A DNA stretch of 50,724 nt from NCBI GenBank assembly GCA_023663815.1, contig JAMPGS010000004.1, positions 1 through 50,724 on the forward strand, read 5' to 3'. This DNA comes from Clostridium sp. Lineage in GTDB: Bacteria; Bacillota; Clostridia; Lachnospirales; Lachnospiraceae. This document shows, in pieces, positions 32,562 through 40,404 of this stretch. The position numbers and the translations under genes were made by a program. Position 1 is the first letter of the stretch. Each line of letters opens with the position of its first letter. Below the pieces are notes generated by a model, which saw only the letters and a list, made by a program, of their open reading frames with translations, had not been told where the DNA came from and searched no databases.

Positions 32562-34076
32562 ATGAAAAACTATATATTGGCCCATGATTTGGGCACTTCG
32601 GGGGATAAGGCAACCTTTTTTTCGCTGGACGGAAAGCTGACGGGCAGCGAGGTTTACGCTTACGACACGGCGTATTTCAACGGAAATTGGGCGGAGCAGG
32701 ATGCGGACGACTGGTGGAAGGCAGTTTGCGAGAGCACCAAAAGCCTGATTAAAAAAACCGGAATTTCACCGGAGGAAATTGCCGTGGTGTCCTTCAGCGG
32801 GCAGATGATGGGGTGTCTGTGCGTTGACAGGAACGGGAATCCCTTGCGCAAGGCGATTATCTGGGCGGACCAGCGGGCGCAAAAGCAGGCGAAAATGCTG
32901 GAATCCAAGATAAGCCAGTGGGACTTTTACAACATTGTAGGACACAGGAACACTGCTTCTTACGGAATCCAAAAGTTTATGTGGATAAAGGAAAACGAGC
33001 CGGAGATTTACGAGCAGACCTATAAGACGCTGAACGCAAAGGATTATATTGCCTACCGCCTTACGGGCAAGTTTTATACGGAGTACTCCGACGGGAACAG
33101 TTGCGGCTGTCTGGACATTCAAAAGAGACAGTGGTCGGAAAGAATTTTGGAGGCGGCGGAAATTGACCCTGATAAGCTTCCGGAGCTAAAGCCCTCTACT
33201 TTTGTGGCGGGCGGGGTTACCAGGGAAGCGGCGGAGCTGACCGGACTGGCGGAAGGAACCCCCGTGGTGCTGGGCGGCGGCGACGGAGTTACCGCCAACG
33301 TGGGAACAGGCTCGGTAGCGCCGGGAAAAACCTATTGCTGCATGGGCACCTCCGCATGGATAACCACAACCTCGGAAAAGCCGATTTTTGACGAGAAGAT
33401 GCGGATTGTCAACTGGGTTCATATTGTGCCGGGCTGCTATGCCCCTAACGGAACCATGCAGAGCGCGGGCGGCGCCTATAGCTGGCTGAAGGAAACCATA
33501 TGCAAGATGGAGCAGTACGACGCTAAGCTTCACGGAAAGTCCCCCTACGACTATATGAACGAGGAGATTGCGGAAAGCCCCGTGGGGGCAAACGGCGTGT
33601 TGTTTCTTCCTTATCTTATGGGGGAGAGAGCGCCGAGATGGAATCCGGACGCAAAGGGAGCTTTCTTGGGACTTAAGGCGGAAAACACAAGAGGAGATAT
33701 CCTGCGGAGCGTTTTAGAGGGCGTGACGATGAACTTGTCCCTTTGTCTGGACGTTCTGCGCACGCAGGTTACCATCGATGAGATGACGGCCATCGGCGGC
33801 GGAGCAAAGGGAAGCGTGTGGCGGCAGATTATGGCGGACGTTTACAACGCAAAAATTCTTGTGCCCTCCGTGCTTGAGGAGGCAAGCTCCATGGGAGGCG
33901 CAATCACCGGCGGCGTGGGAGCGGGATTATATAAGGACTTCAGCGTCAGTGAAAAGTTTCTTGAAATCCAAAGTATTCATGAACCGGATGCGAAAGCCTC
34001 GCAAAAGTATCAGGAGAGAAAAGAAGTTTTTGACGCCTGCTATTTTGCATTGGAGCAGTTGTACGGTAAATTATAA
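32562..34076 (+). CDS. FGGY-family carbohydrate kinase (xylulokinase-like) 2
   Basis: A 504-residue FGGY kinase starting at 32562 after AGGTGA. The phosphate loop is DLGTSGDKATFF; VSFSGQMMG and IWADQRA are sugar-side motifs; GGGDGVTANVGTG and AIGGGAKGSVWRQIMADV complete the ATP site. The pattern is closest to xylulokinases, but relatives act on many ketoses and polyols. It is only distantly similar to the kinase at 17368, so the two likely serve different substrates. In operon D it sits with a KDPG aldolase, although KDG kinases are normally PfkB proteins. Confidence 0.85.
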   Translation: MKNYILAHDLGTSGDKATFFSLDGKLTGSEVYAYDTAYFNGNWAEQDADDWWKAVCESTKSLIKKTGISPEEIAVVSFSGQMMGCLCVDRNGNPLRKAIIWADQRAQKQAKMLESKISQWDFYNIVGHRNTASYGIQKFMWIKENEPEIYEQTYKTLNAKDYIAYRLTGKFYTEYSDGNSCGCLDIQKRQWSERILEAAEIDPDKLPELKPSTFVAGGVTREAAELTGLAEGTPVVLGGGDGVTANVGTGSVAPGKTYCCMGTSAWITTTSEKPIFDEKMRIVNWVHIVPGCYAPNGTMQSAGGAYSWLKETICKMEQYDAKLHGKSPYDYMNEEIAESPVGANGVLFLPYLMGERAPRWNPDAKGAFLGLKAENTRGDILRSVLEGVTMNLSLCLDVLRTQVTIDEMTAIGGGAKGSVWRQIMADVYNAKILVPSVLEEASSMGGAITGGVGAGLYKDFSVSEKFLEIQSIHEPDAKASQKYQERKEVFDACYFALEQLYGKL

Positions 34077-34174
34077 AATTTTATGTCACAACAATGAAAC
34101 ATTGGAATATTAAAAGGAAATGGCATAAATAAAGATATTTAATTGTTTTACTATAAGTAGTGGAGGCGGGATAA

Positions 34175-35206
34175 ATGAAAACATTAGTGGTTACGGAAAG
34201 TAAATCGCTGGAAATCAGGGAAGTAGACATTCCAGAATTTAGCGAGCGTCAGGCGTTAGTGCGGATGGTGTGCTGCGGAATCTGCAACGGAACCGACGCA
34301 AAGCTGATACATCATACCTTCAAGGGATTTGGCGAGGACGCCTATCCCTTGATGCTGGGCCATGAAGCGGTAGGGCAGGTAATAGCTACGGGAAGCAAGG
34401 TTACTTCCTATAAAGAAGGCGACTATGTGTTGCTCCCCTTTGTGGACGAGGTAGGAAACGATAGAAATTTGAAATCGGGCTGGGGCGGCTTTAGCGAGTA
34501 CGGCGTGATTCATGACGCCGCCGCGTATCCGCAGGGGGAAGCGCCGGAATGTGCTTACGCCCAGACGGTACTGCCTGATTTTGTAAATCCGGTGGACGCA
34601 AGCATGATTATTACCTTGCGGGAAGTGCTGAGCTCCATCAAGCGTTTTGGAATTCAAAAGGGCCAGAGCGTGGCTGTTTTTGGCTGCGGCCCGGTGGGAC
34701 TTACGTTTATTCAGTTTATGAAGCTTTTGGGGGTCGGCCCGATAATTGCCCTTGATGTGATTGAGGAAAAGGTGAAGGAAGGGCTGGCAAAGGGAGCCGA
34801 TTACGCTTATGACAGCACGCAGATTGATGTGAAAGAGTGCGTCAGAAAAATCTGCCCGCAGGGCGTCGATTACGTGCTGGACGCCGTAGGCGTTCTTTCC
34901 ATCATTAATCAGGGAATGGAGCTGATACGCGACGGAGGAAAAATCTGCTGCTATGGAATTTCCCCTCATTGCAGTATGGAGCTGAATTGGGAGAAAGCGC
35001 CTTATAACTGGCAGGTGCAGTTTCAGCAATTCCCCTCCAAGGTCGAGGAAGGAGAATGTACGGACACGGTGCTTGGCTGGCTGAAGGACGGAACCATCGA
35101 CTTAAAAGATTTTATTTCCGATTATTTCCCCTTCGAGAAGGTTTTGGAGGCCTTTGAAAAACTGGAGAGAAGAGAAATTAAGAAGAAAGGAATCGTGGTT
35201 TTTTAA
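34175..35206 (+). CDS. Zinc MDR dehydrogenase lacking structural zinc site
   Basis: A 343-residue medium-chain dehydrogenase. The catalytic zinc residues are CCGICNGTD and LGHEA. The structural four-Cys loop is absent and the region reads LPFVDEVGNDRNLKSGWGGFSEY. The coenzyme loop is FGCGPVGLTFIQ. GGAGGCGG precedes the ATG by 9 bp. It lies 98 bp after the kinase in operon D with no terminator between. It probably oxidises a polyol or sugar hydroxyl for this pathway. Substrate unknown. Confidence 0.8.
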   Translation: MKTLVVTESKSLEIREVDIPEFSERQALVRMVCCGICNGTDAKLIHHTFKGFGEDAYPLMLGHEAVGQVIATGSKVTSYKEGDYVLLPFVDEVGNDRNLKSGWGGFSEYGVIHDAAAYPQGEAPECAYAQTVLPDFVNPVDASMIITLREVLSSIKRFGIQKGQSVAVFGCGPVGLTFIQFMKLLGVGPIIALDVIEEKVKEGLAKGADYAYDSTQIDVKECVRKICPQGVDYVLDAVGVLSIINQGMELIRDGGKICCYGISPHCSMELNWEKAPYNWQVQFQQFPSKVEEGECTDTVLGWLKDGTIDLKDFISDYFPFEKVLEAFEKLERREIKKKGIVVF

Positions 35207-35269
35207 AAAGATAGCGGTTTTCCCAAAAAGAAAAAGACAGAATAAGCAGACAATAAGGAGAAGAAACAC

Positions 35270-36202
35270 ATGGCTCAATACGAGAGGGCAACGCAGCCCA
35301 CAATCTATTTCATAGGAGTGACTACAGGAAAATCGTCCATCATGAAGGTATTTCCCAAATGGGCGAAGGAGCTGGGGCTTACGGACGCAGTGATTAAGGG
35401 GATTGATTTTACGCCCCACTCCCCGGCGGAGGCCTACAGAGAAGCGGTAACATTTATTAAGGAGGATCCGTTTTCCCTTGGCGCGCTGGTTACCACGCAT
35501 AAAATCGATTTGTTTAGGACCTGCAAGGATTTGTTTGAGTACATAGACCCCTATGCGGAGCAGCTTGGGGAGGTATCGTCCATTTCCAAGAAAGACGGAA
35601 AGCTGTGCGCCCATGCGAAGGACCCTATTTCCAGCGGGCTTGCCCTGAGGAAATTTGTTCCTGAGAATTATTGGGGAGAATATGACGGCGACGTGATGCT
35701 GATGGGAGCCGGAGGCAGCACGCTGGCCATGTCCATTTATTTTGCACAGGCCTGCAAGGGCGGCAATTCCCCAAGAAAAATTTATATTACCAACCGCAGC
35801 CAGCCCAGACTGGAATCCGCAAAAAGGATATTAAAGGATTTAAATTCTAACGTTACATTTGAGTTTTGCTACAATCCAAAGCCGGAGGACAACGATAAGA
35901 CCTTAAGCGGGTTAAAGCCCCACTCTCTGATAGTAAACGCCACGGGCCTTGGAAAAGACGGGCCCGGCTCGCCGCTGACGGACGCCGCCGTATTCCCGCA
36001 GGACAGTTTAGTTTGGGAAATCAATTACCGCGGGGATTTGCTTTTCGCGGAGCAGGCAAGAAGGCAGCAGCAGGAGAAAAACCTTCATGTGGAGCTTGGC
36101 TGGGATTACTTTATTTACGGCTGGACGCAGGTTATCGAGGAAGTTTTCCATATCACGATAGACGAGCAGGAAATTGCAAGGTTAAGCGAGCTGGCGGGGT
36201 AA
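35270..36202 (+). CDS. Shikimate-dehydrogenase-like oxidoreductase
   Basis: A 310-residue protein with the AroE fold. The catalytic dyad is retained: Lys78 in VTTHK (AroE VTxPHK) and Asp118 in HAKD (AroE NTD). The coenzyme loop is MGAGGSTLA (146-150), followed by TNRSQPRLES, whose basic residues match NADP-binding AroE. NATGLGKDGPGSPL is the conserved C-terminal motif. The N-terminal SxS shikimate-binding motif is altered to GKSSIMKVF and the Asn of NTD is Lys, so shikimate itself is unlikely. The position inside a sugar-acid operon suggests a carbohydrate-derived cyclic or keto-acid substrate. Active-site reading is direct; substrate is inference. Confidence 0.75.
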   Translation: MAQYERATQPTIYFIGVTTGKSSIMKVFPKWAKELGLTDAVIKGIDFTPHSPAEAYREAVTFIKEDPFSLGALVTTHKIDLFRTCKDLFEYIDPYAEQLGEVSSISKKDGKLCAHAKDPISSGLALRKFVPENYWGEYDGDVMLMGAGGSTLAMSIYFAQACKGGNSPRKIYITNRSQPRLESAKRILKDLNSNVTFEFCYNPKPEDNDKTLSGLKPHSLIVNATGLGKDGPGSPLTDAAVFPQDSLVWEINYRGDLLFAEQARRQQQEKNLHVELGWDYFIYGWTQVIEEVFHITIDEQEIARLSELAG

Positions 36203-36241
36203 AAAGAAGTCTTAATAGAGATTGGGTAATGGAAGGATAAA

Positions 36242-37198
36242 ATGAGGGAAATTATATCCGTGTTGGGAAAAATCGAGGGGGAAAAGCTGGGAATCTGCCA
36301 GTGCCACGAGCATTTAATGCTGAGAAAGGGCGAAGGCTACCGCTTAAATTCCGATTTATGTATGGACGAAATGGAGAAGTCTGTTTTGGAGGCGGAAATT
36401 TACCGCAGGGCGGGCGGAAGCTCTCTTGTGGACGCCCAGCCGACAGGGTGCTGCCGTATGGAGAGGGAGCTGCGCGAGGTTGCGCGGCGAACCGGCGTCA
36501 ACATTATTGCCTCCACAGGATTCCACAAGAGAGCGTTTTACCCTTCCGGCCACTGGCTTTACCAAAAGACGGGAAGCGAGCTGCAGGCCATTTTTGAGGC
36601 GGAATTAGCGGAGGGAATGTACGAAGGCTGCGACGATGTGTTTTCTGGAAAGCAGACGCCCATACGGGCGGGAATCGTCAAGATAGCCTTGGAGGATGCG
36701 GACGAATTTCAAAATGGAAAGGCCAGATTTACGGCGGCTGTGCGGGCGGCGGTTCACGGGGAAAAAAGCATTTTGGTGCATACGGAGCCGGAAAGCCCGG
36801 TGCTGGAATTCCTTGATTTTGCGGGAAAGCTGGGAATGAAGCCGGAGCGGATTGCCGTCTGCCATATGGACAGAACCAAGGAGGATTTTGCGCTTCACCT
36901 TGAGGTGGTAAGAAGAGGCGCTTTTCTGGAATACGACACGATTGGACGCTGGAAATATCATGATAATGAGGCGGAGGCGGAGCTGATTGGGAAGATAGTG
37001 GAAGAGGGGTTTGCGGACAGGCTTTTGCTTTCCCTTGACACCACCGCGGCCAGAATGAAAGCCTACAGAAAAGACGCCGTCGGGCTGGATTATATTTTGA
37101 CGGAATTTCTTCCTTTTTTGGAACAAAGGAATTTTGACAGAAAAACAATTTTGAACATGCTGACAAGTAATAGCAGATATTATTTGGAGGCGGAGTGA
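36242..37198 (+). CDS. Phosphotriesterase-family hydrolase (candidate sugar lactonase)
   Basis: A 318-residue amidohydrolase-fold protein of the phosphotriesterase family. Metal ligands are all visible: H22 and H24 in CHEH, the bridging Lys in AGIVKIALE, His in ILVHTE, His in VCHMDR, and Asp in LSLDTT. Many family members without pesticide activity hydrolyse lactones, including sugar lactones. It lies 39 bp after the AroE-like gene and would be the second potential lactonase of operon D. It is less likely to be a true phosphotriesterase. Substrate unknown. Confidence 0.8.
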   Translation: MREIISVLGKIEGEKLGICQCHEHLMLRKGEGYRLNSDLCMDEMEKSVLEAEIYRRAGGSSLVDAQPTGCCRMERELREVARRTGVNIIASTGFHKRAFYPSGHWLYQKTGSELQAIFEAELAEGMYEGCDDVFSGKQTPIRAGIVKIALEDADEFQNGKARFTAAVRAAVHGEKSILVHTEPESPVLEFLDFAGKLGMKPERIAVCHMDRTKEDFALHLEVVRRGAFLEYDTIGRWKYHDNEAEAELIGKIVEEGFADRLLLSLDTTAARMKAYRKDAVGLDYILTEFLPFLEQRNFDRKTILNMLTSNSRYYLEAE

Positions 37199-37298
37199 GC
37201 AGATGCTGCGTAAGATATTTTTTCGCAGGTAAATGTGGGCTGGCGTTTTTGCAGACGGCGTATATAGTTGCAAGCGTTGGCGGAATGGAGGATTTATA

Positions 37299-37922
37299 AT
37301 GAATGTTGCAGAAGTAATTGAAAAATTAAGAGTAGTGCCGGTAATCAAGCTGGACAGCGCGGAGGATGCCGTTCCTTTGGGGAAAGCGTTGGTTGAAGGG
37401 GGACTTCCGGTGGCGGAAATCACCTTCCGCACCGACGCGGCCGAGGAGTCAATCAGGCGGATGCATGAGGCTTATCCTGAAATTGCCGTGGGAGCGGGAA
37501 CCTTGACAAACGTGGAGCAGGCAAAGCGGGCTTTAGACGCAGGCGCGTCCTTCTTTGTATCTCCGGGATTTAGCAAGAGCATCACAGAATTTGCCCTTTC
37601 CAACGGGATACCGATTTATCCGGGGGTTTGCACCCCTACGGAGCTGATGGCGGTGATGGAGTGCGGGCTTAAGGTCGCCAAGTTTTTCCCCGCGGAGCAG
37701 TACGGCGGGTTGAAAACAATCAAGGCGTTGAGCGGCCCCTTCCCGCAGATGAAATTTATGCCTACCGGTGGAATTGGGCCGGCGAACATTAAGGAATATC
37801 TGGCGACGCCGGGGGTGATTGCCTGCGGCGGGAGCTGGATGGTAAAGGACGCCATGCTGAAGGCAAAGGATTACGATGGAATTAAGAAGCTGGTTCAGGA
37901 AGCGGTTGCGCTGGTGTCATAA
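37299..37922 (+). CDS. eda: KDPG/KHG aldolase
   Basis: A 207-residue class I aldolase (2-keto-3-deoxy-6-phosphogluconate / 4-hydroxy-2-oxoglutarate aldolase). The start at 37299 follows TGGAGG. The Schiff-base Lys is K128 in KFFPAE, the proton-transfer Glu is E40 in AEITFRT, and GAGTL, SPGF and PTGGI are family marks. It cleaves KDPG to pyruvate and glyceraldehyde 3-phosphate. In operon D it marks the end of a sugar-acid route. The matching dehydratase and PfkB-type kinase are not in the window. Confidence 0.92.
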   Translation: MNVAEVIEKLRVVPVIKLDSAEDAVPLGKALVEGGLPVAEITFRTDAAEESIRRMHEAYPEIAVGAGTLTNVEQAKRALDAGASFFVSPGFSKSITEFALSNGIPIYPGVCTPTELMAVMECGLKVAKFFPAEQYGGLKTIKALSGPFPQMKFMPTGGIGPANIKEYLATPGVIACGGSWMVKDAMLKAKDYDGIKKLVQEAVALVS

Positions 37923-37937
37923 GAGGAGATTTGTGTT

Positions 37938-37997
37938 GGAGCGTCGATTGCATTGACAGCAGGCGCAAATTTGAGATTTGCACCGCGTAAACGCTCC
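37938..37997 (+). promoter_or_regulatory. Two-tier hairpin before the hydroxyacid dehydrogenase gene
   Basis: GGAGCGT (37938-37944) pairs with ACGCTCC (37991-37997), enclosing GGCGCAAAT (37962-37970) paired with ATTTGCACC (37976-37984), one mismatch. It sits just upstream of the ATGGAGG ribosome site and could affect translation or message stability. Confidence 0.5.
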
Positions 37998-38012
37998 GAA
38001 ATGGAGGATAAA

Positions 38013-38960
38013 ATGAAAATACTTGTAACGCCAACCTCTTTGAACGAGGACAGCCAGCTTGGGGCAATGCAGAAATTGAAGGAATACGCGGATGAGCTGG
38101 TGTTTAATCCCTACGGACGTCCCTTGACGGAGGAGGAGCTTATCCCGCTTTTGCAGGGCTGCGACGGTTATATTGCAGGCCTCGATTGGGTAACGGAAAA
38201 GGTAATAGATGAAGCGGACCGGCTGAAGGTCATTTCAAGGTATGGAGTGGGATACGACAGGGTAAATATTTCGGAGGCAAAAAAACGTCATATTGCCGTC
38301 ACCAATACGCCGGGCGTAAATTCAAGGTCCGTGGCGGAGCTGACCTTCGGCTTGATTTTAGCCCTTGTGAGGAAGATTCCATGGCTGAATGAAAAGACAA
38401 AAGGCGGGGACTGGGTCCGCGCCAGCGGAGTGGAGCTGAATGAAAAGGTATTGGGCATTGTAGGCCTTGGAGCAATTGGGAAGATTGTGGCTCAGTATGG
38501 GGAAGCTTTTGGAATGAAGGTTTTAGCCTACGACCCGTACATAGATGAAACTTACTGCCGGAAGGAAGGGATTGAAATATGCGGGCTGCATCCGCTGCTT
38601 GAACGGGCGGACGTGGTGACGCTTCATGTTCCCATGATTCCGGAGACGCGCCATTTAATCTGCAAGGAAACCTTAGAAATTATGAAACAGGGAGCTTTTC
38701 TCATAAATACGGCGAGAGGCGGCCTGATTGACGAGGAAGCGGCGGTAAAGGCCTTGGACGAGGGCAAATTGAGCGGATTAGGGCTGGATGCTTTTGAGCA
38801 GGAGCCGCCGAAGGGCAGTCCTTTATTTGGAAGGGACGATGTGGTAATGACGCCCCATGCGGGGGCCCATACGCGGGAGGCCGTGGAGAAGATGGCGATG
38901 CTGTCCGTGGAGAATCTGATACAGGTGTTGGAGGAAAAGCCCTGCCAGTATGTTCTTTGA
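38013..38960 (+). CDS. D-isomer 2-hydroxyacid dehydrogenase (phosphoglycerate-dehydrogenase-like)
   Basis: A 315-residue NAD-dependent dehydrogenase. The start at 38013 follows GGAGG; earlier in-frame Met codons (37953, 38001) overlap the hairpin or ribosome site. The coenzyme loop is GIVGLGAIGKIVAQYG. The catalytic triad is visible as Arg in NTARGG, Glu in LDAFEQEP and His in MTPHAGAHT. SRYGVGYDRVN is the family's substrate loop. It interconverts 2-keto and D-2-hydroxy acids. As the last gene of operon D it could reduce a 2-keto acid intermediate. Serine biosynthesis is less likely given the context and missing ACT domain. Confidence 0.85.
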   Translation: MKILVTPTSLNEDSQLGAMQKLKEYADELVFNPYGRPLTEEELIPLLQGCDGYIAGLDWVTEKVIDEADRLKVISRYGVGYDRVNISEAKKRHIAVTNTPGVNSRSVAELTFGLILALVRKIPWLNEKTKGGDWVRASGVELNEKVLGIVGLGAIGKIVAQYGEAFGMKVLAYDPYIDETYCRKEGIEICGLHPLLERADVVTLHVPMIPETRHLICKETLEIMKQGAFLINTARGGLIDEEAAVKALDEGKLSGLGLDAFEQEPPKGSPLFGRDDVVMTPHAGAHTREAVEKMAMLSVENLIQVLEEKPCQYVL

Positions 38961-39022
38961 TTTAGTACATTTTTGGATAAGGAAAATAATTAGAATAAAA
39001 ATGTGATTCCTTTTCACTGTGG

Positions 39023-39064
39023 CCCCTGTCCGTGGTATAATATACGGACGGGGGTTTTGATTTT
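39023..39064 (+). terminator. Terminator of operon D with a TATAAT loop
   Basis: CCCCTGTCCGT (39023-39033) pairs with ACGGACGGGGG (39044-39054), one G-T pair, followed by TTTTGATTTT. The loop carries TATAAT (39036-39041) with TTCACT 17 bp upstream, so a promoter may overlap the terminator. Confidence 0.8.
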
Positions 39065-39132
39065 GGTTAAAGCGTTTGAGAAGCGAGCTTCTTTTCAATA
39101 GCTATGACGGAAGGTAAGGAGGTAAAAGCAGT

Positions 39133-40206
39133 TTGAAAGCAAAATTTATAGTAATTGGATATGGCTGGAGGGCGGATTTTTTTTACCGGATAGCGAAGGA
39201 AATACCGGAAAAGTTTGAAATCTGCGCGGGAGTTTTGCGGACGCAGGAGCGCGCCGCGCAGATGGAGGAAAAATGGAATGTTTTTGCCACCGCCAGTTTG
39301 GAGGAGGCGCTAAAAAAAGAACCGGATTTTGCGGTGCTATGCGTTCCGCGGACCATTGTAAAGGATTATTTATGCCTGCTGATGGACAAGGGCGTGCCTG
39401 TGCTTTGCGAAACGCCGCCCGCACAAAATGTGGAGGAGCTTCGGGAGCTGTGGCAGGAGACGAAGAGAAGAAAAGGAAGGATACAGGCAGCGGAACAGTA
39501 TTTTTTGCAGCCCTATTACGGGGCCGTGGCGGAGGTGATAAAAGCGGGGTATCTGGGCGAGGTTTCAAACGTAACGCTTTCCGCCATTCACGGATACCAC
39601 GCCGCCAGCATTTTCAGGAAGCTTTTGGGGATTGGCTATGAAAACTGCACCATTGCAGGGCGGAGATTTTCTTTCGATGTGACGGCCACCAACAGCCGGG
39701 AAGGCTTTGACAACAGCGGCCGGGTGATACAGGCCGACAGGGATATGGCGTTTATGAAATTTGAAAACGGGAAAACCGCTTTTTTGGACTTTTCAGGGGA
39801 GCAGTACTTTTCCCTTATCCGAACGCGGAGGTGGAATATCCAAGGGGTAAGAGGTGAAATTAACGATAATACGGTGCGGTTTTTAACCGAGAAAAATCTG
39901 CCGGTGGAGCAAGAGCTAAAGAGGGTAGATGTGGGCGTAAATAACAATAAGGAATGGTCCCACAGGGGAATTATGTTTTTGGATAAGATGGTTTATGAAA
40001 ATCCCTATTACCCTGCAAGGCTGAATGATGATGAGATAGCCGTGGCGTCCTGCCTTGGCGCGATGAAAGCGTATGCGGAGACGGGAAAAGAGTTTTACCC
40101 GCTGCGGGAGGCTTTGCAGGACACCTATCTTGCCTTTGCTATGGAGCAGGCCCTTGACAGCGGGGAGGCTGTCAGTACGGCGAGACAGCCGTGGGCGTTG
40201 GAATAA
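39133..40206 (+). CDS. Divergent Gfo/Idh/MocA-type oxidoreductase
   Basis: A 357-residue Rossmann protein starting with TTG at 39133, ten bases after AAGGAGG (39116-39122). The N-terminal segment is FIVIGYGWRADFFYRIA. The EKP motif is ETP (LCETPPAQN), so the usual catalytic Lys is missing. EQYFLQPYYGAVAEVIKAGYLGEVSNV is a recognisable Gfo/Idh segment. Loss of Lys suggests a different reaction or a non-catalytic role. A possible promoter overlaps the terminator upstream. It is followed by the MDR gene at 40405, which has its own promoter. Confidence 0.7.
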   Translation: MKAKFIVIGYGWRADFFYRIAKEIPEKFEICAGVLRTQERAAQMEEKWNVFATASLEEALKKEPDFAVLCVPRTIVKDYLCLLMDKGVPVLCETPPAQNVEELRELWQETKRRKGRIQAAEQYFLQPYYGAVAEVIKAGYLGEVSNVTLSAIHGYHAASIFRKLLGIGYENCTIAGRRFSFDVTATNSREGFDNSGRVIQADRDMAFMKFENGKTAFLDFSGEQYFSLIRTRRWNIQGVRGEINDNTVRFLTEKNLPVEQELKRVDVGVNNNKEWSHRGIMFLDKMVYENPYYPARLNDDEIAVASCLGAMKAYAETGKEFYPLREALQDTYLAFAMEQALDSGEAVSTARQPWALE

Positions 40207-40301
40207 GAATGAAAGTTTTGCGTTTTCTTGTTGCGGCTATGTAGGGCTGCAAGGGTTTGGCGGAGATAAAATTAATGAAAAATGGCGGGAATAAATAATA
40301 A

Positions 40302-40332
40302 TTACTTTTTATGGGATGATTCATGGTATAAT
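40302..40332 (+). promoter_or_regulatory. Putative promoter of the 40405 gene
   Basis: TATAAT (40327-40332) is a clear -10 box. TTACTT (40302-40307) is a weak -35 with a long 19-bp spacer. GGAGG follows before the ATG. Confidence 0.4.
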
Positions 40333-40404
40333 GGATAAAAGATGTTTATTTAGATAAAGACGTACTGAAAGCACATTTGCGGAACTATAATTTGGAGGAA
40401 AAAA

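Noticed and set aside
37200..37298. Shared intergenic motif with 40240-40270 (TGCAAG followed by GGCGGA)
   Set aside because: The match is short and lacks palindromy or equal placement; chance similarity is likely.
38013..38960. 2-hydroxyacid dehydrogenase as serine-pathway SerA
   Set aside because: It lacks a C-terminal ACT domain and lies at the end of a sugar-acid operon; resemblance to SerA is only family-level.
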